Shown here piece by piece: positions 11,401 through 26,400 of a stretch of DNA of 64,000 nt. The DNA lies in contig OZ026531.1 in assembly GCA_964019695.1 (NCBI GenBank), positions 6,581,701 to 6,645,700 of the forward strand, given 5' to 3'. Under the pieces are notes generated by a model that worked only from the letters and a program-made list of their open reading frames with translations, was not told where the DNA came from and did no database searches. The translations under genes were made by a program, and so were the position numbers. How positions within the stretch are numbered: the stretch's first letter is position 1; every line of letters begins with the position of its first letter. The stretch comes from Loripinus fragilis (Eukaryota > Mollusca > Bivalvia > Lucinida > Lucinidae).

Positions 11401-14400
11401 GCAAGTTTAAAAATTGAATTTCTAAAGTTCAGGATTTCTGAAATGTTGAACTTTCACCCATGGAGCTGTCTCCTGAGAGCCTTTCCTGTTCACACACAGT
11501 GAGAATAGAAAATGGTTGTTCACTCACTCTAAGAAGGATAGGCCCTAGCCAGCCTGAGGTTATAAAGCTTTTTCATGCTCAACTCATCTGAGCAAGAAAT
11601 TTATCCTGCTCATAAACATTTAAATGTCATTTATTTTTGGCATTTTAACATTTATTTAAATAAATTCAAAATAAATACAACATCTGAAAGACTCAAAGCA
11701 AGAAACCTCTTTATTTGTCGATATTTTAGTTTTTATGAGCAGTTTATGAGCAGTTGAAATTTTGTGCTCAGTTGAGTTGAGCATGAAAAAAGTTTTATAA
11801 CCTTAGGGCCAGGTGCATAGATGATGAATACCATTATTTCACCATGTGTCAGCCCGGCATGTGTTTTTGTTGAGAAATAAGAAGAATTATTGTCATTTTT
11901 ATTAAAAAAAGAAGTTTTTAGTTATCTAAGGCAAAGCATATATGAGTAAATCGATATTTCATTTATAAAGGTTTTAAGTATTCTCTTATGATCTATCAAA
12001 GTACAGCTCTGGATTTACAGTTTAATATGTCCTTAAATATAACTTTCTGTGAATTAAATTGCCACTCAGTTTGGGAAGAGAATATTTAAAAGACTTGTTA
12101 CTATGGTGATGGAGCCTGACAAACATTTTCTAGGGTATGCCATTTCATCATATATTTTGTTCAATTTATCAAACTTAAGGTTGCTAGCATCCAGATAAGA
12201 GGGCTTAACTATCTTGTTTCTGAGCAAATGTATGTTGTGGGCATTCAAAAGAACCGCCTGAATCAGATGGTTCTTTTGAGCACCAAGAACACATGTTTAC
12301 ACTGGCAGATATGAAAATAATCACAATTTGATGCCAAAAATATTTTTGTATCTGAACTAATGAGGTTGGTCCTTTAGCTTACAGAGCTATACTTTGTACA
12401 TTTCTAACCATATTCCATTATATACCTTATTTCCTCTTATGCTGAAAATTATTAAGTGCAAAATTAAAAAATCCGATTATGATATAATATGATATGCAAA
12501 GATTGGTTTTGTTATCAACAGCCTAAGCTCCAATAAGCTCAAATCACACTTGCCTTACTGGACCACTTGCAATACAGCAATCATAAAAGTGCAATCATGT
12601 TTCAATGAATACATGGGTGAAAGTTTAAAATTTCCAAAATCCTGAACTTTTGAAATTGAAACTTTAAAACTTGCAGGATAACTACAAAAATCAATAATTT
12701 CAAGTTTAAACGATTGATAGTGTTTTGATAATCTGAAAGCTTATCAAAGAAGTTATTATAATCATCCTAATTCAGCATTTTGAGGCTGACTTTCCATGGA
12801 AAGTCAGCCTCAAAATCCTAAATTCAGGATTAATCCTGAAAACTTTCAGCCATATGAATATGAAAGCAAACTCTGTGGTTAATAGAAGGGTTCTTCAAGG
12901 TAGGCCTATTCTAATCATCTACAATGAGCATCGGAGCCTAATCAACAAGTTGAACTAATCTAATCTATTTGTTAGGTTTTAAATTGTTTAAGAAAATGCT
13001 TGACAAGTTATCCCACTGATCGGTTTATACAACTTAGTTGAGAATCATTCTTTATCTATATGATAGCTTAATGAAATCATGTGAATGAGGTCTTGAAGGA
13101 ACATACTTTATAGCCCAGAGATTTTATTTTTACGATTTGGGAAGGGGCCCTAGGGCCTTTCAGATTTGGAAAAGTAGTGTGGTAAACCCCTAAACTGGGA
13201 AATTTGTTATAGTGCACAATTCTGTCATTTTTGGTCAATAAAAAACAAATTAGCTATTACACATGTTATTGCCATTAAATTGAAGGAGAAAGTCACCATG
13301 TAGCTTGTGTGACTGTTGACTGAATGAAAATCCAAATCTTAAAAAGCAATTTTTTTTTTTGAAGATTGAGATTTTTTCTGAATTGGGGGAAAAAGTCACC
13401 GAAATTCCATTGGGAATGGGGCTGAATTTCAGCCCCTGAGAACATAAAATAATCTCCCTGATAGCAACAGTTGCTCTTCACCCTAATCCAAACATAAGAA
13501 AAGGTGTAGAGACCACTAATCCAGAAAGAGACAATTTTTACATCATAGAATCCTTATGTCTGCACCCAAACATAAATTTGGTTATAAGATATTTTCGTGC
13601 AAACCATTTTCCATTATCAAATCATGACCCTAGCTATATATAACCACAAAAATGGTGTAGAAATTGCATACACATAAACAGGAAAGACAGTATTTATATC
13701 CAACCAAACCAAAGTAACAAAACCATAGGTTTAGAAAAACAAAATTTTTGAGCGTAAAATTGTAAATATTTTCTTAGCCATTAGTTTTAACATTTGTTTT
13801 GGGTGCTCAAAAGAACCGTCTCAATGAGACGGTTCTTTTGAGTACCCACAACATATGTTTTTGATAAGAAATAAGAAAGTTAATTTTTTGGTACGCATTC
13901 TTAACAAAAGGCTTGAAAACTATTTTGAATAAAATGAGGTTGCAAACACTCTAGCAATTAATATACAATTATATAATGAGCTTTATCAGAACTGTTTTAA
14001 TTATTTTTTCTGGAATACAAAGAAACCACATTGTCACCCATGTGATCAAGAGGCAAGTCAGTATGATCGGGAAATACCACGATCACACAATGCTGACCAT
14101 ATATTGTATATATTGGGGTTTGTTTGTATGATTTGATTCTTTACGTCCCATCAACAATCTTTTAGTTATAAAGGGACGGGTCTTCCTGGGTTGAGCCAGT
14201 ACTAAGCTAGGATTAATGTGTCATGCTCAAGGACACAACGCGGTGACCCCGGTGAGGCTCAAACCCCCGGCCCTTCGGTCTCGAGTCAAGGGCTCTACCA
14301 CTGAGCCACTGCGCTTCTTGTATATATTGAGGTGTCACAGGTTATAATTTCCAAATACAGGGTTCATACAGGCAAGTATGAGTAAAATTAAAGGACTTTT

Positions 14401-17400
14401 CAAGGACTTCTATAAGTCTCTCCAACAGCTTTCAAGGACTTAAAGTTAATGAAAAAACTGATCTAAGTGTTAAAAATGCTAGACTGAGATAATGGAGACA
14501 TTAGTACTGAAAAATTAGTATAAAATTGTTGTGCCTATATTTGGTGCAGCATATGCTGCACCAAATAAAGGCACAACCATTTTATACTGATTTAGGTCTC
14601 TATCAACAGTGCTAAGTACTACAGAAAATAGTAGAATTCAAGGACTTTTCAAGGCTTTTGAGTGATTTTCCAGTACTTTTCAAGGCTGATTGAATTTTCA
14701 ATTTCTTTTCGAGAAAACCCTCTAAATTTCAAGTACTTTACAAGCCTGTGCGAACCCTGTAATAATAATTGTATTTCTTTCGATGAAGCTTAGCAAAAGT
14801 ACAGTACAGACCCTGATGAAATGCCACATTATAGGGCATTTCATCAGGGTCTTCACTGTTTGCCAAAGTACTCATTTAGGATTAGCCAGCATACATAAAA
14901 GATGTGCATCCATTCAGAATATCATAGACACACATTTTGTAAATAGTAATGCTATTGGCTATACTGTCTCTAAATTGACCAATTATTCTTTTTACAAGTG
15001 TTCTGATAAAGTTCTTATTATCGGGGCTACAAGTTATACAGTAAAACCTGTCTTAAGCAGGCACTCAAAAATAAACAAAACAAAGGTCTTTAAGACAAAT
15101 AGTAGCTTAATGAAGGTCGAAAGTATTGCAGAATGCTCTCTTGGAGCATTCTGCAATACTTTTGACTGGCATTTAGCCATAATGGGTCTTGAAAACCAAT
15201 TTTAGTCTTTCTGAGTGGCCGCTTAAGACAGGTTTTACTGTACTCTCCTTTCAACAGTATACATATACATAAATGTATAGGAAATGCACTGGGTAATATA
15301 TTCATTCATCAAGCACATTTTTCTTTATATTTAAACTTTGTAGCTGCTTAACAACAATTATACTAAATTTTAACTAAGGCTGGATTATTGTCAGGGTGAT
15401 TCATCAATTCAGCGCAAATGCTCATCATTTCAGCGAAGGAAATGCCATCAATTCAGCACAAGATTTATATAGAGTTCACGATTGAGCGCAAATGGTTTGG
15501 GCAGTTACTGTGGAAATACCTGTAATTACCCTCTGTAAGTCTTAAAATACATATCTTTGGTTCAAAGTTTCGTCAATAGCACATTTAAATTTAAAAGTTC
15601 AAGATGGGTCTGAAGATAATCCTGTTGGGGGGAGACAATTTTCGTCCTTTTCACACATGCATTTGCAAATAATCAGCCTATTTCTCACAGGCAGTAATTT
15701 CACTTGGTGTATCAGGCAAAATTTTGAAAACAAAACTGTCTTCTACCTCCTGTGAATCCAGATATGCAAATCCAAACGTGTGAGATAGCCACTTCGCTAT
15801 GTCACTGTCACGTTTAGAATAAATCTTGGATAATCCCAGCTCCTGTATCTTACGCCACATAGCTTGCCCAAGATGAAATTGGCATCCTTTAATGTGCGTG
15901 AAAACCATTCTGCACTCAATCAATGAGTAGGTTTTACGCTGAATCGATGACAGGGAAAAATTTTGTTTGCGCTGGATTGATGATAATTATTTAAGCCATT
16001 TTCAGACACACAAAATTACAGGAAACTAAAGGAGACTTGAACATCAAAGAAAAAAGCAGATTAGGCAATATTAGAGCAGTTAATATCACTCAGTTATTCA
16101 CTGGTTAAGTTCCAGATAAGGAAATTTTATGAGCATAAAATTGTAATTATTTGTTACCCATCAATTTAAACATGTGTTTTGGGTGCTCAAAAGAACTGTC
16201 TCATTGAGACGGTTCTTTTGAGTACCCACAACATATGCTTTGGTTGAGAAATAAGAAAATTATTTTTTGGTACACACTCTTAACTAAACCTGATTATACT
16301 AAATTTTAACTAGGGCTGATTATTGTCAGACACACAAAATGACAGAAACCTAAAGAAGACTTGAACAATAATAATCAACATCAAAGAAAAAAGCAGATTA
16401 GGCAATATTAGAGCAGTTAATATCACTCTGTTATTCACTGGTTACAATACTTACTGACTGGTCTTGTGGCTGTTTGTAACAAATAAACAAGTACAGTTTT
16501 AAGGTGATGGCAAAATAAAACAGAAAGTGAATAGCAGGCAACAAAATAAGCATTTATAAAGTTTTATGTGAAAACATTCAGAAACAAAATGTTGTGATGA
16601 TTTTGTGTAACATGACAACCAAATGTTTGGATCATTACAGCCAATCCGGGAGAAACCCATACAAACCATTATGAAAGTTTCTTCCAAATCTCTAAATTAT
16701 TTTCCAATATTCTTTTCAAATTCAATGGTGGATAGGAAAGTTGACTCTTAACCGTTGAAAGAACCTTAGAGCTGATTTCAGTTATCTTGCTTTCAATCTT
16801 CATCAATAATTGGCTTACAAAACAAGTGTAATAAGTAGTTAGTCTTCACATATGACAATACAAGGAACCTGTTGGAAATAAAACTATTTGTAGAGGTTCT
16901 ATTGTGAAGAGATTATGAACATAGAATTTGATGAAAATAAGAGGAAACTACCAACAAAATAAATCATTTCTCAAATATTCAAGGGAGTTATCAACCTACC
17001 CCTAGCTAAACCAAACTTCATTGTCATATTTCTATGCTTGCCAGTTAACTTTATAATCTTTCAATCAATATGAATGGTGAGTTCATAGTTTGACAAGAGG
17101 TTTAGAAGAAACTTTCATAATGGTTTGTATGCATCTCTATCTGGATTAGCTGTAATATGGTAACTGCTCCAAAATTTAGAACACTTCTTGTTCTGTTCTA
17201 AAATAAAATGTTGGTTATCAAGGCTGGAATTTGCATAATGCTCGTCAGAATAGCAAACAGGATAGACCCTGATCTGGGTCTGCACTGTTTGTCTAGGCCT
17301 TTTTAGCATACAACTAGTGCTTTAAAATTTAGAACTTTTACCGTAATTAAAGTTAAGCCATTTATCAAACTACAGTGTGCATGTCAGGTTGATGGTCACA

Positions 17401-20400
17401 TTTTTAAACTTCAATCCAGACTTTGGTATACTTAGTAATATATATAGTGAAATACACTGAAAGCATAAAGATAAATTAAGTCAGTAAGTAAAATGTAATT
17501 CACTTGAGCGCCATTGTAACACTGTCTATCCTTTGAAATTTTAAGTCTGTTGTGGCTAGAGTTTTCACACAATATTTAAATTTGTTTTACAGCTTCTCTA
17601 GCCATGCAAATTAGGGGACCGCAGTGGCTCAGTGGTAGAGTGCTTGACTCGAGACAGAGGGATCGCGGGTTCGAGCCTCACCAGCGTCGCTGCGTTGTGG
17701 TCCTTGAGCAAGACACATTTATCCTAGCGTAGTACTGGTTCAACTCAACCAGGATGACCCGTCCCTGTTTAACTGAAAGATTGTTGATGGGACGTAAAGA
17801 ATCAAATAAAACAAATAACCATGCAAATTCATTTCCTTTTGTTTCACACTGGTAATAGTTTGGTATCACCGGTATTACCATATGTGAGCATTGCTCTAGT
17901 GTGATTGTGTTAAATTTTGTTAACACAAAGTGACTTATCAAATCTCCAATTGACCCATCAGGATATTGTACACATGGGGCATAGCATTGGAGGTCTCCAA
18001 AACAATGTTAAAAAGGTTTTTCTCCTTTTTATTCTTATTAACAATGTGGTATGTGCGACCAGCAAAGCCGCAGATCAGCCTGAGCATATGCGCAGTCTGA
18101 TCAGAGCCTTTGCTAGTCGCTTGAATATTCTATGACTGACCAAACAACATTTGGAGTTTCTTAGTTCAACAACAGACTGCAGAGGCTCATCTGAGTCTAC
18201 ACTTGTCAAAATGCCACATTGTTGGAAATCACAGGTCATGGCTCATTTGTTTTCAAAGACTAACAGTGCAGAAAACAGACAGTTCGAAGATGTATCATTT
18301 ATAGGTATATAATAAAAGAATGTATTTTACTAACATACAGGTTAACCTGCAGAACATTATTGGTTTATATCTAACATCTATTTCATGCTCTAACATGCAG
18401 CTAGTGTTTAAACCCATTTCCCACAAATTAATTGGCATGCTTTATCCAATCTGAATTTTCAACCAATCTATTTAGGATTAAGCTCTATTCAGAGAAAGTA
18501 ATTCAATTGCACTTCCCAATATAGCCCAGAAAAAGTAATTCTATTGCACATGCAAGGGTGAAAGTTCAAAATTTTCAAAATCCTGAACTTTTGAAATTCA
18601 AATTCTAAAACAAGCTGACTTTCTGTGGAAAGTCAGCCTCAAAATCCAGAATTCAGGAAAAATCCTGAAAACTTTCATCCATGCACATGCCAATATACTA
18701 TATTTAATTGCTATAGACACCCAGATGTCTATTGAAATCATTACCATTCACAGAGAGGGTGGGTGTGTATGTTTTTTTAGAGGCTGAATGTTTTCTGTTG
18801 TTTTTTTCAAATCCCGAAAAGATTTTTAGGGGGCAGTAGAAATCTTTTATCTTTCTACTTGGCAATTATCTCCCTGAGGAAGAAAAAGCTGGTTGCATTA
18901 CTTAAATTATGTTCTTGTTGTTGTATGGGTGTACGTCTGTGTTTAGCTGTGTATCTTCCTCATTTTGCTGTGGGTTGGTCTGTTATCTGTGATTGTGGTA
19001 TTTCTTAGTCATACTCACTTTTTTAATAGTCTCTTAGATTGGTCTATGATGGCAGCATTTACTGGACATATTCACCCGCTTTCTTATAATAATTTATCTA
19101 AGTCACTCAGTCAATGACCGAAAACATTGCTTCAATAGAAAGATAAACAATATAATGATTAACTCATCCATTACCAAGGTTTCTCTATTTCCCTAAAATC
19201 CTATATTAACCTTAAAAAGCCATTCCCAACAAAAGTTGTCTGCTTTTGTCATCTGCTAAAGAGTTAAAGAAGCCTCTGTGGCAAACAGTGTGGACCCAGA
19301 TCAGACTGCTCCTATAGTAGCAGTCTATTCTTGGTCCAGGCTGTTTGATTCTATACTTGAATAGTCAGAAATGTTAGGCAATTATTTGCAGCAGATGACT
19401 TCAGCAGACAACATTTTCAGATGCATTGTTTTTTCTTGGCGCTCTAAGGGTTAAGACTACAACAAAAAGTTCCCCATCAGAAATCAATTAGGCACTACCA
19501 TCATCCCATATGCTCTCTTACAGGGGACAAAAATATTTAAATATTGCACTTGCTGTGCGGGACGAGTGACTTACAATTTTCACTTGCCCTGGAAACACAT
19601 GCACTAGTCTTTTAAAAGTGTATGCAATAAAGAACATAAGGGAGTAATATGTAATATGACTTCCTCCAGTAGTTCTTTCCAAAGCACTCGTCCTGTAGGA
19701 CGAGTGCTTTGGGAAGAATTGCTCGTCCTTTCTAGATTTCACTTGTAATTACGAGCAGACGAGTGGAATTTTTTGTCCCCTGTCTTATGTAATATCTGAT
19801 ACCTACCCGTCTAAGAGACGAATCTTTATCTGACTGGTGACTTTGGCCGAACATGGCTTTTAATCTGTTGACAGAAGGCAGCTCTATAGAGCCATAATCC
19901 TCATTAAACTCTGTTCTGCTTTCAGGAAGGTCTTTTTCAGCTGTTGTGCCTAAATAAGAAAAACACTTTGTAGCAGCATGATTATGAACTACAGTAAAAC
20001 CTGTCTTAAGCTGTCACTCAAAAATAGACAAAACAAATGGCTTAAAGACCGATGGTAGCTTAATGCAGGTCGAAAGTATTGCAAAATGCTCCATTCTGCA
20101 ATACTTTTGGCCTGCACTAAGCGATAATCAATGGTGTCTTGTGAATGTTGTGTGGCTCTTCTTGCGGTGCCATGGGTTTGTCTGCATTTTGTGATTGTGG
20201 TATTATCTGATCATACTCACTATTTTTGAAAATAAATTTTGGTCTTCTTTTGAGTGGCTGCTTAAGACAGGTTTTACTATAGTTGTAGTTATTTCTGTAG
20301 ACAAAACCAGACTTAATACAACTTGGTTTTATCTGGTCCAGTATAATAGTCAGGAAAATCTAATTTCCAATTTAAAAAAAAAATCTTGTCGTTCCTGTTT

Positions 20401-23400
20401 TGTGTTGTATTTTGTATCAGATTTTGTCCTAATTTGTTCTCATAATGTTTAAGTAAGTTGCTTGTTTACTCGGATATTTCTTCCTCTAGGTACCATAGAT
20501 AGACTATTGTTGTAGCATATCTTGAGCATATTCAGCTGTATTTTGAATTAAAAAAGATGCCATTTGGTCTCTGACATGCCCCAGCAGCAGATAAGAAAAA
20601 AACAACAACTTTTTCATGGCATCTCAATTTTTCAAAAATTCACAATCTTACCAATGAAACTGGATGAGGTTGATGTCCATAATGGGCCTCATTGCCAGAA
20701 AACCTGTTTCCGCCAAAGCAAGTTTCAAACTAGTCTTGTCCGCTACAGAGACTAGTTAGAAAATTGAAATTTCATCTGGTGCAAGTTTAGATATGGTATT
20801 TTCCACAAAGCGAATAACAAAGGCGCTGATCAGACTGCGTGGATGCGCAGGCTGGTCTGCGCATTTTGTGTTCGCAAACCCCCGCAGACAGGTTTTCTCG
20901 CGTCAAGACCCATATATAAGTGGCTCTGTTATTGTTAGCTATTGATTGTTGTAGCTCTCATTGTGTGTGTAAGTTTGGTATTTAGTCCTTAATGTGATCT
21001 ACTGTTTTATGTCTTTTCTAGTTTGGCACTCATCTCACTGAGGAAGAGCTAGTTGTTTTGCATATTTTGTTCTTTTTGGTATCTGTCCTGTATTAATCTA
21101 TAGGTGTGTTTTTGTGCCTCTTTCCTCTGGTGTAATAGAATGTGATTGTAGCATTTCCAGGTCATCATTTATATGCTTGTAACACAAGATTTTGCCGGGC
21201 TGCGTCTGGCAACGGATGCGAGTCTGACTGCAGATCCAGGGGTCGCTAGTTAGATCCCAGCCCAGTCCCATACTTTCGTGGAGAGTTATTATGAAATAAT
21301 TTCTACCGTCATTCTCCTCCCTTCCGCTGAATCATTCAAGAAGGGTTGTTGTCAGTTACAAGCAAAAGTAAGTAGAAACAGTAGAAATCCCGATTTGGTG
21401 TGTCAGAATTACAATGGAATCAGTACAAGCTTGCAAGTCAGATGTTGGCCGTACTTAATATTGAGTAAAAATGTCTGAATGTCACATGAAACTGAGATTT
21501 TTTTTTATAAGTTGATTTACGAACCCTCCTACTGTAATTTTCCGCAAAGTAGAAAAAAAAAAAAATTCTATTATTTTTTATTTATTTTTATCCACCGACT
21601 GTAAATATTATTTGTTTCTTTGAAAAAAAATAAATTTGAGGTTCTGTCTGTGTATTTTTGAGAGTGACACTGTTAAAAGTGATTGTTCTGCACAGATCTT
21701 AAGGAAAATGATGAAATATTTAAAGATTTAATACAGACTGTTCAGACTGTTCGTTTACCTTACTAGTTTTACTGTTTTTCCTGGAGATATAAAAAAAAGC
21801 TCTGAATAAAAGAAAAAAGAAAAGATCTGAAAATAACCAGTCAACTGAAGATAATTACCTTTCAAGAAAGTAGGTTCAGGTCTTTCCTGTGGTGGAGTTA
21901 TGGGCCTTGGTTTTGGTGGCGCCATTTTTGTTTTGAATGTTGGCTGTTTTGTTTCAGTGATTTTATTGACAGATTTCTCCACACTTTTCACCTGAAATGG
22001 TATAAAACACAACAAAATAAGAAAACTTCACTCTTTCTTGACTAATTAAACCTGCATAGTCTGTAACTTTTGATTTTTTAATTTTAGAAAAAACGTTTCT
22101 ATTTTTCAAGAACACAGCAAAAAAGTAAAATTCAGGTATATATTTGAGCAATTTCGTAAATCTTAACAAATTATCAGTATCAAAACAACAGCATTTATGC
22201 TAAATATTAACTGTCTTGAATTATTGGAGGGACGCAAATAATTACCAACAAGAGAAAAACACCTGTTTTTATAAGATAATTCACTTTTCTATGCAGTTTT
22301 CAGCTATGGTGAACAGATTTATTGTGACAACATAACTTAATTCTACTTTTACAAATGATTTAAAAAGAAAATAGATTTTTTCGAAAAATGTTCATAGTTG
22401 CAAACTTAGTCTCTTTTAACAATAGCCATCCAGTTAGCTAGAACAAGGTCAGTCCTGAATGACAATTATAATTGAGCCGTGGCATGTGATTTCCAACAAT
22501 GTGGAATTTTGACAGGTGTAGACTCAGACCAGCCTGTGCAGCATCCCTTTTAACTTAGAAACTCCAAATGAAGTTCAGTTAGTAGCTAAACATTCGTAAA
22601 TTTCAAGCGACTAGCAAAGGCTTCTGATCAGACCGCGCATATGCACAGGCTGATCTGAGGCTTTAATGGTGGCACATACTACATTGTTGGAAATCTCATG
22701 TCGCAGCACATATATTTTCAAATATTTACATGCTGATTAATTTTTCATGGAAATCACTTCTGTTGATAAATTATTCAATTAAAATTTTCAACAAAGCCTT
22801 TCTGGAATACTAACTCGCCAAATAGTTCCCATCCATGTCAAAACTATTAGCAAAGATTAACAGCAGACAATGAAAGTTGCCACTTTTATGCAGAAAGTTA
22901 AAGGCACACAGTTTTAGAAATTAAAATTATTACTGTCTCTATCAAACAATGTAGACCCTGATTATGTATGGGTCTTTACTTATAATGAAAATGTATACAT
23001 TAGCATTGGCGAAGCTCCCATTACGCAGTTACGCACGTTGGTAATAAAAAAAAGTAACATTCAAGGGAGGTCACCTAATGTGGTAAAAGTGATTTTCCAT
23101 TCCATAAGGAACTGCTTTTAAAGGAAAGAATTTGCTCCCTCTGGAGGCAAATTCTTTCCTTTAAGAGAAGTTCCCATTAAGTAAAAGGGACGCAATTAAA
23201 GAGAATCACTGCTTGATCCAGTAGTCTCCCTTTGATGTGAGTAACTTTTTCAGCTTTCTGGCTACGCTATTGATTAGCATGTTTCTGGTTGAGAAGTGGA
23301 AAAGCATTAGCAATCTACTAAAACACAATGGGATGTTGATTAATTCGAGGTCTCCTGTCCCACTAGATACCTATATGTTTGTTTGATTTGATTCTTTACG

Positions 23401-26400
23401 TCCCATCAGCAAGCTTTCAGTTATAAAGGGACATGTCTTTCTGGGTTGAACCAGTACTAAGCTAGGATTAATGTGTCTGGCTCAAGGACACAATGCAGTG
23501 ACGCCCATGAGGCTTGAACCCGCGGCCCCTTGGTCTAGAGTAAAGCACTCTACCACTGAGCCACTGTGCTCCCACTAAATAGCTGTGCATGCATTAATAG
23601 ATGACTTTAAACATATGTATGTTAAGTACCAAAATCAGACAAACAGATCCATTTCTGTTCTACTTTCTCCATTGTATTTTGTGTATAATCTTTTGAAAAT
23701 TTTAAGAAAAAAAAAACAATACCGTCACCATAGACAATCTAAACAAACGGGCTTACCTCACGCTCAGCATGTGCAACCTTAGCAACGGTCCTGGCAACCT
23801 GGTCTTCCAGCCTCTCCATCTTGTCCTGTTCTGCTAAGGCGTTCACTGCCTTAACCTTGTCTGCTAAACTCTGAACTTTTGTCTCCAAATTATAAACATT
23901 TCCAGCTGTGAGATAGATCTGCAAAATAATAGGCTTAACCATTACTATGCCTAGCCCTTTGCCTACTGGGTAATTTCCATGCCTTTATGTCATCTGCTGA
24001 TGTTTTTCAAAATCAACTTTTTCAACTTTCAGGAATACCATAAGTGTCAAACTGTTTGAATGCAGATCAGGCTGGACATTTTGTTGAGCCTGATCTGGGT
24101 CAAAACTGTTTGCAAAGATTATCAACAGACGTCACTAGTAGGCAAGATATGGCCTTATTTGAAAACAGTGTAGATCCTGATCAGCCAGCTGATCAGGATC
24201 TACAATGTTTTCCATTCCACTGGTAACCATGTGATAATATTATTAAACTGGAAGTGTGCAAGTTGATTCAATAAAAATTGGAGAGGAATGTAGTACATAA
24301 AAACATCCAGCAAAACATTGACACAAGAAAATCTATCTTTGGGGTACTGGTTCTACCTAGATAAAACACCGGGACACAATTTAGGAAATAACTTTATTTA
24401 AAATTTTCATTTGGTGAGGTATATCATTGGATATATGGTTGGAAATTTAGTTTTATGGAGACACCCAGCGGAGCTTTAAAGTAAAAAGTGATTTCCTAAT
24501 TTATATCAGACGATATACCTCCCCAAATGAACATTTTGAATATGGTTATCGCCATTCTAATGCGCTAATAATATTTTCCTTTCAAAGAGACAGTGAAAAT
24601 GTAGTATGCTGAGCCTACAGCCAGCTGCATCAAACCACTTGCTAGGTGCATAAAAATACTTGCCAGCCAATGAAAAGCGGTGGTATGTGTCGAGTTTGCA
24701 ACTGTATATTGCATGATATACTGTCACTTGTATGACTTTATCCAATCAGATGTCGTGTTACATTTGCAAGTGCATGTTGGCTGGGATGTATCAAAACATC
24801 AACTCAAACTAAATAACTTAAAATGAATTTTGTTTGAAAGATGAGAATAAGAAATTAAAAATCTCTTGGTTGATTTACACATTTGTAGGTAGAATTGTGA
24901 AGTAAATATGGTCTGATGATTATCAAAGTGAATCATACTAGCAATGGTTTGATAGCTATATAGACAGACAATTTAACATTGCATGATTTTTTAATGTTTA
25001 TTAATTTGTGTATAGTTATAAGAAATTAGATTCTTGCACACCGGATACAGATATCTTACGGACATTGTCCTCAAATGATGTCATTGTTATGTTACAATGA
25101 TGTCATCATGTGAAATTGCATCTTAGCGTATTCAGGGACTTCTGGAAGCTTATTTTTAAATAAAAAAACAATGGTGAGCAAGAAAAAGAATCAATTATTC
25201 GCGTGAGGGTAGGATATAAAAATCTGTCCCTCGGGATCACCGTTTGTCATCACTCGGCAAGCCTCGTGATGCAAAACGGTAATCCTCGGGACAGATTTTT
25301 CCATCCTACCCTCACGATAGATTCTTATAAGATTTAAGCGGAAAACACAATGTCACACTAGTTGGAATCAGTGAGAAGACTTCAGTTACAGTCTAACTTA
25401 TCCAACATGTTTGCATACGCTTAGCTACTTAAACATATTCGGACATTGTCATGTTCAGTGATTTTGTATTAGTATTTTTTGTTGGAAGTTCAATATGTTT
25501 GAGTAATAAATTAGGGGTTGATCCATACCCTCTCAAGCAATATAATGTTTGTTGTTTCTTTCTAATGTGTTTAAGGGTGTCTAAGAGAATTGGCATTCTT
25601 ACCTTTTCTTCAGTATGAGCTCTCTGTTTCTCTACCCGAGGAGACAACTCCTCTACCCAGGGAGACAACTCCTCTTTGTCACTACTCTCTGATGATTTTC
25701 TTTGTAGCACTGGCGTATTTGTAATATAAAAGTCTTTTTTGTACCATTCCTTGTTTTCTCGTTTCGGCCCAAAATTTAGCCTTAGAGATTCGGAATCAGC
25801 TGAGTGAATGTCTTGAGAATCTAATGAACTATTCAGATCTGAAACTTCCATTGAATTGTCTAATTTCACTCTTGGACTAGCTATGTCTTTTTCAGACTGT
25901 GTCACAGTATTTTGCACAAGAGATTGCGAATCTACAACACCTTTTGCTGATACAGTCCGTGCACTAGACTGTGTCTGAGTTTTTTGTGTATGAGAATGTG
26001 AATCTTTGTCATTAACTTTTGAGACTGGTTTTGAAGTAATTGGTGCAATGCTAAATGAAATTTCTGAAGTATGCGAATCCTCACTTGTGTTCAAGCTGTC
26101 CATCGCAGACTTTCTCTCTACATGTGAAACATCCTCGGAAATTAACATTTTATCTGTCATTGAGTTTCTTGGGGTACTGGTTGCCAGAGCATCCATGTCT
26201 CTTTTTTCTCGTAATATAACAGAATCTGTGGAGTCAAGAATATCAAGAGCTGCAGACGTCACTTTTCTTGCCTTCTCAGCTGCCTCCCGCTGAAATGATT
26301 ACACACAATTAGTTCTAGCAATCTATAGCAGTGTTGAAACAAGGTTCATACAGGCAAGTTTGAGTAAAATTCAAGGACTTCTAAAGGACTTTCCTACTGT

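Noticed and set aside
13800..13850. Perfect GC-containing hairpins as transcription terminators
   Set aside because: They are the centre of a dispersed MITE family, occur in both orientations, and the genome is eukaryotic.
25429..25602. Extension of Ig exon 10 to a stop at 25429
   Set aside because: A strong donor (AAAAG|GTAAGAA) at 25603 and five further in-frame exons downstream make splicing more likely; kept only as a possible retained-intron form.
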